Under the pieces are notes generated by a model. That model was given only the letters and a program-made list of their open reading frames with translations. It did no database searches and was not told the DNA's origin. Source: a virus. From it: a stretch of 39,870 nt of DNA. The position numbers and the translations under genes were made by a program. The DNA lies in IMG/VR virus record IMGVR_UViG_3300032770_001050, positions 1 to 39,870 of that record; one strand, given 5' to 3'. Positions within the stretch are counted from its first letter, which is position 1. The number at the start of each line of letters is the position of its first letter. Of this stretch, positions 25,495 to 33,745 are shown in pieces.

Positions 25495-27531
25495 TTAGCG
25501 GGCGACGACGTCGAGAATAACCGTGGTTCCGCGGCCGGCGTTTTGCGCCCCGCCCTGAATCACGAGGTTCGTTATGCCTGCCGGAGTATTGAGGGTTGCG
25601 GGCACGCTGTGTCTCTTGCAACCGGCCAGAAGGCCTGCGGCGCAAACAGATAAAAGCATCAGCGTCCAGAGAACTGGGCGAAGCGCTGTCCGCCGCTTGG
25701 AGAGCAGCAAGAGGCCAAGTATGATGATCAGAACCAGAAATGAGATCGTCGCCAGCGAGGCATTGGAGATTCCTTCGCCTCCGGCGCTGAGATTGTTCGT
25801 TCCGCCGGTGACTGACAACGGAGCGAACGCCCCGGAACTGCCCATAATGCCGTTATAGGTGGTGGCGATCGTGATCGAGAAGGTCGCAGTTGTTCCTGGG
25901 GTGACGGTGACGGTGGCCGGGTTCTGCGTACATGTGCTCAATGAAGGGATGTTCGACGGGCAGACGATTGTGACGTCGCCACCAAAGACGCTATCCGGAA
26001 CGATATTGAAGTTGAAGGTCACCACGCCGCCCTGAATTACGGACTGCTCCTGCGGGCTGCCGTTGAGGGCGAGCTGATAATCGTCGCCCGTGCCGGTGAC
26101 GTCAGAGGTTGCTGAATCGCCCTGCGAGTCAGTGACGGAAAGGCTTGCGGCGCGCGCTCCCGTCGTAGTGGGAGCGAAATCAACAGAGACCGTGCACGTA
26201 GCCCCAGCGTTGAGCGACGTTCCGCAATTGTTGCCGGCAGTTTGAAAATCGCTCGGATTAGCGCCAGTGAACGAGATCGTGAGGCCAGAGACCGCGGCCG
26301 AAGAATTGTTTGTGATCGTGAACGCCTGCGTGGGCGTAGAGCCGCCAGTTGGTTGATCGCAGAAGTTGAAGGGCGCCGTCGCGGGGCAGACGCGGGGCGA
26401 GGGCGGAGGCGGCAGGGCGGCAGGTGCGGTAATCGTCAGATTGCTCGGATCCTGGCCCACGTCCTCGAATTCAATCACCTGCTGCGCGCCCTGTTCCGCG
26501 ACGTACAAGTTGCCGCGCGCGTCAAAGGCCATCTCGCCGGGAGACTTGAGCCCACTGGCCAAGGTGGTAACTGCTGAGGATTGGGCATCGACGCGAAGGA
26601 TGCGCCCTGAATTCGCATCCGCCACGAATAGATTGCCTGCACCATCGACTGCGATGCCTGCGGGGCAAATGCTCGTTGAGTCAGTTGAGGCTGTCGCGTT
26701 AGTAGCGCAGGCCGATGCGTCGTGCGATGCGTTGGTTTGCGGCGCAAGTCCCGGAACCGGCCGGATCTCCCGAGTTTGGGTATTGATTGAAAAAACGGAA
26801 CCGCTTTCCGGCGAAGCGACAAAAAGCGTGCGGCCGTCGACGGTGAGCGCAATGCTCGCGGGGGAAGCAACGTGCGCCAGCACGCTTAGAGAGTAGCTCT
26901 GCGCCGAGGCATCGGTCGCGAAGGGAAGGACGCTGATTGTCCCGGCTGTGTGATCGGCGATGTAGAGCGTTCCCGCGCGGTCAATCGCCACGCCAAGCGG
27001 GTCCGACAAAGTGACGCTCTGCTTGGGCGCCCAGCGGCCTGCGACGCTTCGCACGATACCGGGCTCGCTGGAATCAGGGCCGCCGATGCGCCGAATCGTC
27101 GAATTTAGCGAGTCCGCGATGAAGAGCGAGCCGTCGGCCGCGATTGCGATTCCGCTGCGCGAGAGAAGAGAATTCAAAGCGAGATTGAATTGCGCATCGA
27201 GCCCGTTGCCGCCGTCGCCAAGCGAACCAGCCGTTCCGGTTCCCGCGACGACAGCGAGCCGGGTGGTCGACGATGCCGATCCAGGCTTGGAAGCGAGGGC
27301 TGCGACGCCTGTGAGCGTGAAGATCCGGTTCGGGGCGGCGGCCGTCGAAATGTAGATGTTTCCCCGTGAATCGAGGGCCAAGGCGCGAACTGCGACGCCC
27401 TGGGCGAGTATGACCGGCGAGCGCTGTCCGGAGGGGGCGGCGGTCGCAGAAGAGTCTTGAGCGCGCGTCAGTAAGGCGAGTACGACAGCCGCCGACAGAG
27501 CCACCGCGCAAACCATCAGCAATCGCCGCAC
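25495..27531 (-). CDS. Exported NHL-repeat protein with choice-of-anchor domain and C-terminal membrane anchor
   Basis: This 678-residue protein is a host-type envelope protein on the strand opposite to the virion genes. A signal peptide (about 1-24) precedes at least five NHL-like repeats to about residue 360 (for example GIAIAADGSLFIADSLNSTI, GVAIDRAGTLYIADHTAGTI, GIAVDGAGNLFVADANSGRI). These are expected to build a beta-propeller. An immunoglobulin-like ASH/choice-of-anchor D domain (TITNNSSAAVSGLTISFTGA) and a second beta-sandwich follow. Near the C-terminus are two hydrophobic segments (ATISFLVLIIILGLLLL and VLWTLMLLSVCAAGLLAGC), then a short strand-rich end. The start is GTG 27531 after AAGGAG. 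The role is probably binding or scaffolding outside the inner membrane; no catalytic residues are seen. Confidence 0.8.
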   Translation of the reverse strand: MRRLLMVCAVALSAAVVLALLTRAQDSSATAAPSGQRSPVILAQGVAVRALALDSRGNIYISTAAAPNRIFTLTGVAALASKPGSASSTTRLAVVAGTGTAGSLGDGGNGLDAQFNLALNSLLSRSGIAIAADGSLFIADSLNSTIRRIGGPDSSEPGIVRSVAGRWAPKQSVTLSDPLGVAIDRAGTLYIADHTAGTISVLPFATDASAQSYSLSVLAHVASPASIALTVDGRTLFVASPESGSVFSINTQTREIRPVPGLAPQTNASHDASACATNATASTDSTSICPAGIAVDGAGNLFVADANSGRILRVDAQSSAVTTLASGLKSPGEMAFDARGNLYVAEQGAQQVIEFEDVGQDPSNLTITAPAALPPPPSPRVCPATAPFNFCDQPTGGSTPTQAFTITNNSSAAVSGLTISFTGANPSDFQTAGNNCGTSLNAGATCTVSVDFAPTTTGARAASLSVTDSQGDSATSDVTGTGDDYQLALNGSPQEQSVIQGGVVTFNFNIVPDSVFGGDVTIVCPSNIPSLSTCTQNPATVTVTPGTTATFSITIATTYNGIMGSSGAFAPLSVTGGTNNLSAGGEGISNASLATISFLVLIIILGLLLLSKRRTALRPVLWTLMLLSVCAAGLLAGCKRHSVPATLNTPAGITNLVIQGGAQNAGRGTTVILDVVAR

Positions 27532-27698
27532 TCACGTCTCCTTGTATTTCGACGCTTTGGATTCACACCAGGGCATTGGGGTTGCGCGTACTAGCCCGGA
27601 GAATCCGACATCATAGCAGCCGCAACACTCTTGTTTCAAAGCGAATTCGCGCATCCCTCCGCGGGCTGCGCCTAGACCACAGACGTTCCGGAGGAAAA

Positions 27699-28052
27699 AT
27701 GGCACTTACATTTACGCTCTCTGATACATGGGACGACGGCAAGCGGGTCCACGTTAGCGGTAGTGTTGCCGCGTCGGGAAGCTACACGGCCAGCGGCGAC
27801 ACGCTCGATCTTTCTCAGAGTCCCGTCATCGCGTCCACGCAGGCTCCGATTCCAGGGACTGCCTGGATGGAAGGCCTCGCAGGCTACGATTACGTGTTCT
27901 ATCCGGGAAGCGGCCTCAACAACGGGAAAGTGAAAATCTTCCAGCAAGGCACGAGCGCCGGCGCTTTTCCGGAGCTCGCGGCCGGATCGTATCCCTCAGC
28001 GATTACGAGCGACACGATTAGCTTCTACGGAATCTTCAAGAAGCTCCAGTAA
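27699..28052 (+). CDS. Small beta-rich virion-associated protein
   Basis: The 117-residue product starts at ATG 27699 behind CCGGAGGA. It begins MALTFTLSDTWDDGKRVHVS and alternates short strands, with a Tyr/Gly-rich C-terminal half (GLAGYDYVFYPGSGLNNGKV) and no signal peptide. This compact all-beta build and its position upstream of the tail hub suggest a minor tail or decoration protein. Function is not established. It is well separated from the antisense NHL gene by 167 bp of non-coding DNA that shows no strong promoter. Confidence 0.6.
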   Translation: MALTFTLSDTWDDGKRVHVSGSVAASGSYTASGDTLDLSQSPVIASTQAPIPGTAWMEGLAGYDYVFYPGSGLNNGKVKIFQQGTSAGAFPELAAGSYPSAITSDTISFYGIFKKLQ

Positions 28053-28093
28053 GGCAGGTATGCCTTGGGTTGAGTGTCCACCGCGAGTGAACC

Positions 28094-30478
28094 ATGTCGA
28101 TTGAATCTTTTTCGCCACTTCCGCTGAATACTTTCGGCTCCTGGGCGACTCTCCCCGATCCCTCGGACGTGCCGCCCGGGATGTCGCCGAGTCTTGCCGA
28201 TGTGGAGTTCTTCCCGGGCGGAGTGCGCACGCGTCCGGGCCTCCTATCGCAATATCCAGTTCTCGCGGGTCAGCCGCAGATCAACGGGCTGAAGACGTAC
28301 GCGACATCGAGCCTGGTCCAGCGGCTGCTCGCCCTCGATTCGCTCGGGAATCTCTACAAGGAGACCTCGCCGGGCGTGCTGTCGCTTGCCGCGTCGGTGG
28401 TGGCACCGAACATGTTCTTTGCGTCGACCACGCATTTCGGCCGCGAGTACATGGCCTTTTCCGACGGCCTCATCGGCCAGGATCTGCCCCGTCAGTATGA
28501 CGACTCGAATCTGGACCGAGTGACTCAAATCGGGCCGGCCGAGGGCCCGAGTGTCGCGGACTCCACAACGGCGGGAAGCATTTCACCCGGCGCGCATCAG
28601 TGCTCCGTGGTCTTCGTTACCCGCCAGGGATATTGGACGGCGCCGTCGCCGCCCGTGTCTTGGACGGCGGCAGGGAATTTCAAAGTCAGCGTGACAAACA
28701 TCCCTACGGGCCCGTCGAATGTCGTGCAGCGGCTACTTGTTTTCACGGCGGCAGGAGGCGCGAGCTTCTATCACGTTCCCGCAACGATGGTGATCGATGA
28801 CAACACGACAACATCCGCGACGGTCGATTTTTCAGACACGATCCTGCTCTCCGGCACAAGCATGGATTATCTCTTCGGGCAGATCGAGCTGCCGGAGCAG
28901 CTTGGCGTGGTGGACTATGCCGAGCGCCTCTTTTGGTGGGGCGAGCGCGCCAGCATGGACAATTGGCGGAATCTGAGTTTCGACGGCGGCTGGGACGCAT
29001 CGGGGAACGGGCGGCCGCTCGGATGGCAACTCGATCCGACGTTCGGCGGCGGCGCGGGCCGGGAGCCCTCCGATGTGGTCTGGGGCGACGCGTTTCGCAT
29101 CACCGCCGATGGATCGACCGTGGTGCGCGGATTGATCTCTCAGGGCGCGATCACGGACGGCTCGGGCGACCCGCTTTGCCAGATCAATACGGATTATTCG
29201 GTGCGCGCGCGCATCAAGCGCTCGTCCAACCTATCGGCCGGCACACTTCGAATCAACGCCTTTAGTCCGACACAGGGGCAGATCGGGACAGGCCTCGCCA
29301 TCAGTGTGGTGCAGACGACCACCTCCTACCAAGAGTTCACTGCCGACCTCTTCGGTCAGCAGACGACTCTGCCTTCCGACTTGACACTTCGGGTCTACGC
29401 CGACGGAACGCCCGCGCCGAGCGGCTCGTGGTTCCTGCTCGACAACATTGAAGTATTCGAGACGAATTCACCGCAGAACGCGTCGCTGGTGCGGGCATCG
29501 GCGAGTGAACAGCCCGAGAGTTACGACGGCGTTAGCGGGATCATGGAGATCGCGCTGAACAACGGGCAAGCAATTCGCGCCGCCTTTACTCTCCGCAACA
29601 ACCTCTATTTCGTCAAAGAGCGCAGCATGTACGTGACGGCGACGGACGGCGTCAATGAGCCGGCGTTGTGGGCTGTCGAGGAGGTCTCCAACAAAGTTGG
29701 CACACCCTCGGCGCACGGTGTGGGATTTGGCGAGGAATGGGTGGTTATCGCCGGGCGTTCGGGGCTGTATTTCTTCGACGGCGGCGAACCGACGAAACTT
29801 TCGCAGGAGATTCAGCCTACGTGGGATGCAATCAACTGGGCGGCCGGGCAGAACCTCTGGGTGCAGGTCGATACCCAGAACAAGCGCATCCTGGTCGGAG
29901 TTCCAATGGGAAGCGCCACTCAGCCGAATCAAGTGCTCGTCCTCGACTACACCGGAGGATTTCAGGATCCGCTCGCACAGATGCCCGCATCGTTCGAGCG
30001 CTCGCGCAAATGGGCGCCGTGGATGATTGCCGCCAATTCCTGCGGTCTTATCGAGCGAGCCACCGGCGTTGCGGAGATCTTCTTTGGTTCGAACAACTCG
30101 AGCGGAAAGATCTACGGGCTCACTCGCGGTCAATACTCGGACGATGGCGCGGCAATCAATTCGTACTACAGAACGGCGTACTTGGCCACTACGGCCCTGG
30201 CGGGACGAAACCTCTTTGGCTACCTGACCGGATATGTCCAGGGAGCCGGTACGCTGGCACTCTCAGCGTTCTCACCTGACAACCTCACGCAAACGCAGCT
30301 CGGGTCGTGGACGCTTGCATCTCCGTCGTCGCGCGACATGGAGCAATTCACGAACGTTCTCGCCGAACGCACGGCCTACCAGTTCGGAACGAATGCTGTT
30401 GGCTCGTGGTTCTCAATGACAAAGCTTGTGCCTTGGGCCAAGCCCGATCCCTTCGCGATCGTGCGTGGCACCAACTAA
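28094..30478 (+). CDS. Tail hub / stabilisation protein, P22 gp10-like
   Basis: The 794-residue protein has no signal peptide and is predicted all-beta. The N-terminal part (DVEFFPGGVRTRPGLLSQYP; LKTYATSSLVQRLLALDSLG) and later blades (AAFTLRNNLYFVKERSMYVT; GEEWVVIAGRSGLYFFDGGE; TKLSQEIQPTWDAINWAAGQ) look like beta-propeller hub proteins that plug the tail of short-tailed phages. An inserted jelly-roll-like region (about 305-460) resembles a glycan-binding module. It follows the neck protein gene, as gp10 follows gp4 in P22. The call comes from context and repeat style. It is larger than P22 gp10 (about 470 residues), consistent with the insertion. Confidence 0.62.
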   Translation: MSIESFSPLPLNTFGSWATLPDPSDVPPGMSPSLADVEFFPGGVRTRPGLLSQYPVLAGQPQINGLKTYATSSLVQRLLALDSLGNLYKETSPGVLSLAASVVAPNMFFASTTHFGREYMAFSDGLIGQDLPRQYDDSNLDRVTQIGPAEGPSVADSTTAGSISPGAHQCSVVFVTRQGYWTAPSPPVSWTAAGNFKVSVTNIPTGPSNVVQRLLVFTAAGGASFYHVPATMVIDDNTTTSATVDFSDTILLSGTSMDYLFGQIELPEQLGVVDYAERLFWWGERASMDNWRNLSFDGGWDASGNGRPLGWQLDPTFGGGAGREPSDVVWGDAFRITADGSTVVRGLISQGAITDGSGDPLCQINTDYSVRARIKRSSNLSAGTLRINAFSPTQGQIGTGLAISVVQTTTSYQEFTADLFGQQTTLPSDLTLRVYADGTPAPSGSWFLLDNIEVFETNSPQNASLVRASASEQPESYDGVSGIMEIALNNGQAIRAAFTLRNNLYFVKERSMYVTATDGVNEPALWAVEEVSNKVGTPSAHGVGFGEEWVVIAGRSGLYFFDGGEPTKLSQEIQPTWDAINWAAGQNLWVQVDTQNKRILVGVPMGSATQPNQVLVLDYTGGFQDPLAQMPASFERSRKWAPWMIAANSCGLIERATGVAEIFFGSNNSSGKIYGLTRGQYSDDGAAINSYYRTAYLATTALAGRNLFGYLTGYVQGAGTLALSAFSPDNLTQTQLGSWTLASPSSRDMEQFTNVLAERTAYQFGTNAVGSWFSMTKLVPWAKPDPFAIVRGTN

Positions 30479-30508
30479 GCCGCAACCCTGGAATGTCCCG
30501 GTGAGTTT

Positions 30509-31516
30509 ATGCTGAATATTCCTCAAATTGAGGCGCTACGCCGCACGAATCCGCAGTTGTATGAGGCCCTCAAGCGGTTGTCCGAAGCTTCGCTCGGGCC
30601 GAACCAAGGCTGGAGCATCGACAACCAAATCACCGACGGTACGAACTATGCGCGCGTTACCGCCGGTGCGCTCACAGAAGGGAAGGTCGACCCATCCAAG
30701 TCGGGCGTACTGGCCACGGGCTCTGTGCCGCCGACATGGTCCGGAGCCTTCACGTACGGGTCCACAACATCGAGCATCACGTGGTCCTGGGCTGGACTAA
30801 CAATTTGCCGTGCTGACGGCACGCAAACGCCAATTCCGAACGGCTCGCTCGCGATTAGCGGTCTCTCGCCCGGCACGACCTACTACTTTTATCCGTTCTG
30901 GAACGAGAGCTCATCCGGTCTCGGGTGGGTAGCGGGCGGGGCAGGGAGCCCGGCGAATGCGCTCACGGCCAAGACAAATCCCGCGGCACAACAGCAGGCG
31001 TTGCAAGGGCGCATTCCACTCTCACAAGGGGCGATGATGGCGGCCACCACAACGAGCGGCACAGGTGGTGGATCAGGCGGCGGCAGCGGAAGCTGCCTGC
31101 GGAGGGGCACGTTGGTTCTGACGCGCGAGCGCGGCAGCGTTCCGATCGAGAGCTGCTGCGTCAGCGAGCATCTGCGTTGCCCGAACCCGGGCGGGGGAGA
31201 AGGATGGACGCGCATTGTACGGCTGCAGCTTCGCGAGGCCGACACTTTCATCCGCCTCCATTTTTCGAATGCCGAATCGCTGGACGTGACGCCCCACCAC
31301 ATCTTCACCCTGGCCGACGGCTCGCCGATGCGGGCCGAGCGGCTGTGCCTTTCGGACATTCTGATCAGCCGCTACGGCCATGTGACTCTGAAGCGGATCG
31401 AGAGCGTTCTCGAAGAGAGTCAAAAGGTGAGTATTACCTGCGAGCCGACGGCTCAGTTCTACGCGGGCCGATTCGCGGCGAGCATCCTGACGCACAACTA
31501 TACGTTCACTTCGTAA
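30509..31516 (+). CDS. Tail protein with C-terminal Hint (intein-like, BIL-type) domain
   Basis: This is a 335-residue protein. Residues 1-160 are a tail-type region: an N-terminal helix (IPQIEALRRTNPQLYEALKR) and an FN3-like fold ending GLSPGTTYYFYPFWN. A Gly/Ser linker (about 180-195) leads to a Hint domain from C196 to N330. It has the nucleophilic Cys at its first position (CLRRGTLVLT), block B with TPHH (261-264, T and H in the TxxH spacing), and a C-terminal FYAG...ILTHN with H329-N330 followed by YTFTS. Such domains self-cleave or splice. The residue after the Asn is Tyr, not Cys/Ser/Thr, as in bacterial intein-like domains. The GGTGAG site precedes ATG 30509. An autoprocessed tail fibre is the likely meaning; activity is inferred. 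Confidence 0.8.
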   Translation: MLNIPQIEALRRTNPQLYEALKRLSEASLGPNQGWSIDNQITDGTNYARVTAGALTEGKVDPSKSGVLATGSVPPTWSGAFTYGSTTSSITWSWAGLTICRADGTQTPIPNGSLAISGLSPGTTYYFYPFWNESSSGLGWVAGGAGSPANALTAKTNPAAQQQALQGRIPLSQGAMMAATTTSGTGGGSGGGSGSCLRRGTLVLTRERGSVPIESCCVSEHLRCPNPGGGEGWTRIVRLQLREADTFIRLHFSNAESLDVTPHHIFTLADGSPMRAERLCLSDILISRYGHVTLKRIESVLEESQKVSITCEPTAQFYAGRFAASILTHNYTFTS

Positions 31517-31534
31517 TCGAGAGGGCGTGCCGGA

Positions 31535-31927
31535 ATGAACGGAAAACGGTACTACATCACGACGCTCGAGTCCTGGCAGCGACGAGCAGGAAGGTTCACG
31601 AATTCGCACTGGTTGGCTCTTTCGGCGGCCGATGCCGGCATGGGGCAGGGAACTAGCGCTTCCAGCAGCGTGAGCTGCGAGGAGCGGCTCAGCGCGGGTA
31701 CGAACGGCGCGATTGTGGTGCTGGTGGAGGGCGATGAGGGCGTTCACCTCGATCTCGAGGATGACCCGGCGTTCGAGCCTCTGCCGCATCCGCTGTCGCA
31801 GAAGGAAATCTCAGAGTCCGCGCACGTGGCGTTCGCCCCATTGGGTGTGCGGTCAGGCTCCACTGCCTTCGAGGCTACGGAGGTCCTGGGCAAGTTCCAC
31901 CCTCTCCTGCGCCACCGCGTGTTTTGA
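31535..31927 (+). CDS. Small hypothetical protein of the tail region
   Basis: The 130-residue product starts after GAGAGG and begins MNGKRYYITTLESWQRRAGR. It has a mixed alpha/beta middle (TNGAIVVLVEGDEGVHLDLE) and no membrane segment or known motif. It begins 18 bp after the Hint-protein stop codon and its own stop codon overlaps the TTG start of the next gene, so it is translationally coupled within the operon. Function is unknown. It could be a chaperone or partner of the Hint-bearing tail protein, but only position supports that. Confidence 0.55.
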   Translation: MNGKRYYITTLESWQRRAGRFTNSHWLALSAADAGMGQGTSASSSVSCEERLSAGTNGAIVVLVEGDEGVHLDLEDDPAFEPLPHPLSQKEISESAHVAFAPLGVRSGSTAFEATEVLGKFHPLLRHRVF

Positions 31928-32352
31928 GCTGCAATCGTGACGAGCCCCCGGTGATTCGCCTGTATCAAGAGAGCGACCTGGCCGAGTTGCGCCGGATGCA
32001 CGCACAACAAGGCTTTGATTACGAGTTTCCTGACATCGCCGACCCGATCTTCTTGTCGAAGCTCGTCGTCGAGGATGAACGTGGAAACATAGTGATGGCG
32101 TCGCTCGCTCGGATCACGTGCGAGATGTACTTGCTGACTGATCCGGCCGCTGGCACGCCGCGCGAGCGATATGCGCGGCTGCTCGCATTGCACGAGGCGG
32201 GCGAACGCGATTTGCTCCAGCGCGGGCTTGAGGACGCGCATGCCTGGCTTCCGCCGGTAATTGCTAAAAGATTCGGTCGGCGGCTCGCAAGTCTTGGATG
32301 GGTGCGCGATGACGCCTGGACGCCTTACTGCCGGCGCTTGTCGCTCAAGTAG
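31924..32352 (+). CDS. Short GNAT-like acetyltransferase domain protein
   Basis: The 142-residue product begins at a TTG overlapping the previous stop codon; a GTG at 31951 giving MIRLYQESDLAELRRMHAQQ is the alternative start and matches the usual GNAT beginning. The first half follows GNAT strands and helices (LYQESDLAELRRMHAQQGFD; VEDERGNIVMASLARITCEM). The second half (YARLLALHEAGERDLLQRGL, then AKRFGRRLASLGWVRDD) has the helix normally below the acetyl-CoA site, but a clear R/Q-x-x-G-x-G/A pyrophosphate loop is missing. It may be a degenerate or non-catalytic GNAT used in virion assembly. No substrate can be proposed. Confidence 0.6.
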   Translation: MSCNRDEPPVIRLYQESDLAELRRMHAQQGFDYEFPDIADPIFLSKLVVEDERGNIVMASLARITCEMYLLTDPAAGTPRERYARLLALHEAGERDLLQRGLEDAHAWLPPVIAKRFGRRLASLGWVRDDAWTPYCRRLSLK

Positions 32353-32402
32353 ATGACCCAGACCTTGAGACAGGAAGATCCAGATCCCTTGAGGAGGTGC
32401 AG

Positions 32403-32957
32403 ATGTCACGCGCAGCACAGAGCACGACCCGGGCGCTGACGGACCAGCAGCTCGCGCAGCAAAACCAGCTCATCTCGCAAGCGAACCAGCAGGGAAGTCA
32501 GGACCGCTCTCTGCTGATGCCGACGATTCAGAGCTTGCTCACGAATCCGGGCTACACTCCGGCGCAGCAATCGGCCATCACGCAGCAGAGCCTGGGAGCC
32601 GCCAACACGGCGTATGACGCGCTTCGCCAGCGCGCGGCAAATCGCGTGGCCGCGACAAACAACGCCGCGGGGTACGGAGATCTTCTCGCTCAAGTCGGGA
32701 GGCAGCAGGCTCAAACGGACGCCAGCCAGGCGCAACAGAACCAGATTGCATTCGCGAACCGCCAACTTCAGGATCAGCTTGCCGGACTCAACGCTCTCGG
32801 CCAAACCTACGGCGTAGATACGAATCTTCTGGGGCGCGCCATGGGCGTGCCGTCGGAACTGCTCGGCGTGCGCCAGCGCGCTTCCGGCGGCTCTTCGACC
32901 GCGGGGCTCGGCAGCCTCTTCGGCTTGGGCTCCGGCATTGCGTCGCTGTTCGGATGA
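32403..32957 (+). CDS. Gln/Ala-rich internal virion (ejection-type) protein
   Basis: The 184-residue protein starts at ATG 32403 behind GAGGAGG. It is rich in Gln, Ala and Asn and almost entirely helical (LTDQQLAQQNQLISQANQQG; QSLGAANTAYDALRQRAANR; LAQVGRQQAQTDASQAQQNQ). It ends in a Gly/Leu/Phe amphipathic tail (GLGSLFGLGSGIASLFG) that could insert into membranes. Ejection proteins of short-tailed phages such as P22 gp7/gp20 or T7 gp14 show the same composition and lie after the tail hub. It presumably travels in the particle and forms a channel during DNA delivery. The role is inferred; sequence similarity to named proteins cannot be shown here. Confidence 0.5.
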   Translation: MSRAAQSTTRALTDQQLAQQNQLISQANQQGSQDRSLLMPTIQSLLTNPGYTPAQQSAITQQSLGAANTAYDALRQRAANRVAATNNAAGYGDLLAQVGRQQAQTDASQAQQNQIAFANRQLQDQLAGLNALGQTYGVDTNLLGRAMGVPSELLGVRQRASGGSSTAGLGSLFGLGSGIASLFG

Positions 32958-32999
32958 GATGAGCGGTTGGCTGTTCCTCGGTTGAATACGATCCATCCT

Positions 33000-33266
33000 A
33001 TGGCGGAGCGCATGGAAAAATTCCTGGATCCGTATTGGGTATCGATTGCATTCAGTGTGCTCGTTCAGCTTGTGTTGTTCCTGCGCTGGCTGTACAGGCG
33101 CATCCGAAATGACGAGCTGACGCACGCTTTCGTTCACGATATGGCGACGAATCACCTGCCGCACATCTACGAGCTCCTCGTGAAGCTCTGCGAAAGCCAG
33201 GGGATGAAGGTTCACTCTCAGCCGCCGATACGCTGGGCCGACCTGGGAAATCTACGCCGACGCTAA
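33000..33266 (+). CDS. Small single-TM membrane protein next to the lysis enzyme
   Basis: The product is 88 residues from ATG 33000 (MAERMEKFLD). ATG 33012 has a better GGAG spacing and TTG 32967 would give 99 residues, so the start is uncertain. One membrane helix (SIAFSVLVQLVLFLRWL) is followed by a basic stop (YRRIRND) and a soluble helical tail (HLPHIYELLVKLCESQG). Directly upstream of the lytic transglycosylase, it may be a holin, spanin or pinholin-like protein, or an ejection-associated membrane protein. The single helix leaves the call open. Confidence 0.5.
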   Translation: MAERMEKFLDPYWVSIAFSVLVQLVLFLRWLYRRIRNDELTHAFVHDMATNHLPHIYELLVKLCESQGMKVHSQPPIRWADLGNLRRR

Positions 33267-33303
33267 TTCAGCTGAAGGCGCAGCGCACGACTCGTCCCTC
33301 AAC

Positions 33304-33735
33304 ATGACGCCTGAACTCGTATCGCTTGCTCACGCACTGGCCACTCAGAACCACCTGGATGGGGCCCTCGTCTGCGCGGTCGTGGAGCAGGAGTCTTCGT
33401 GGGATCCGCACGCGATGAGGTATGAGCCGTCATTTCGTTCGCGGTATGTGGCCCCGCTTCATTTGCCGCCGACGGAAGAAGTGGCGCGGTCAATTTCCTG
33501 GGGACTGATGCAGGTCATGGGACAAGTCGCGCGCGAACACGGATTCACCGGCAAATTCCTGAGCGCACTGTGCGAACCGGAAGCAGGTCTGATGATTGGT
33601 TGTGCCGTGCTTGCCGCCAAGCTCGGCCGCGTTTCGGGAGACGTAGCTGCCGGGCTCGCACTGTGGAACGGCGGCGCCAACCCTGAGTATGCCGGTCAGG
33701 TTCTCGGAAGAGTCGCTAAGTATCGCACCACGTAG
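33304..33735 (+). CDS. Lytic transglycosylase (SLT-type endolysin or virion peptidoglycan hydrolase)
   Basis: The 143-residue enzyme should cleave the MurNAc-GlcNAc glycan strand of peptidoglycan, forming 1,6-anhydro ends. The lysozyme-like SLT fold is shown by CAVVEQESSWDPHAM with the catalytic Glu (E30) before Ser-Ser-Trp, by SWGLMQVMGQVAREHGF and by ALWNGGANPEYAGQVLGRVAKY, the conserved N-G-G and Tyr-containing C-terminal motif. No signal peptide is present, so access to the cell wall needs a holin or delivery by the particle. The adjacent membrane gene fits either. It is compact, as are many phage endolysins. The domain call is secure; the biological use (lysis or entry) is not decided. 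Confidence 0.85.
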   Translation: MTPELVSLAHALATQNHLDGALVCAVVEQESSWDPHAMRYEPSFRSRYVAPLHLPPTEEVARSISWGLMQVMGQVAREHGFTGKFLSALCEPEAGLMIGCAVLAAKLGRVSGDVAAGLALWNGGANPEYAGQVLGRVAKYRTT

Positions 33736-33745
33736 CCGAGGGACA

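Noticed and set aside
31073-31789. Minus-strand 238-codon frame opposite the Hint-bearing gene
   Set aside because: The plus frame carries specific intein-like motifs; the minus frame shows no motif and no initiation site.
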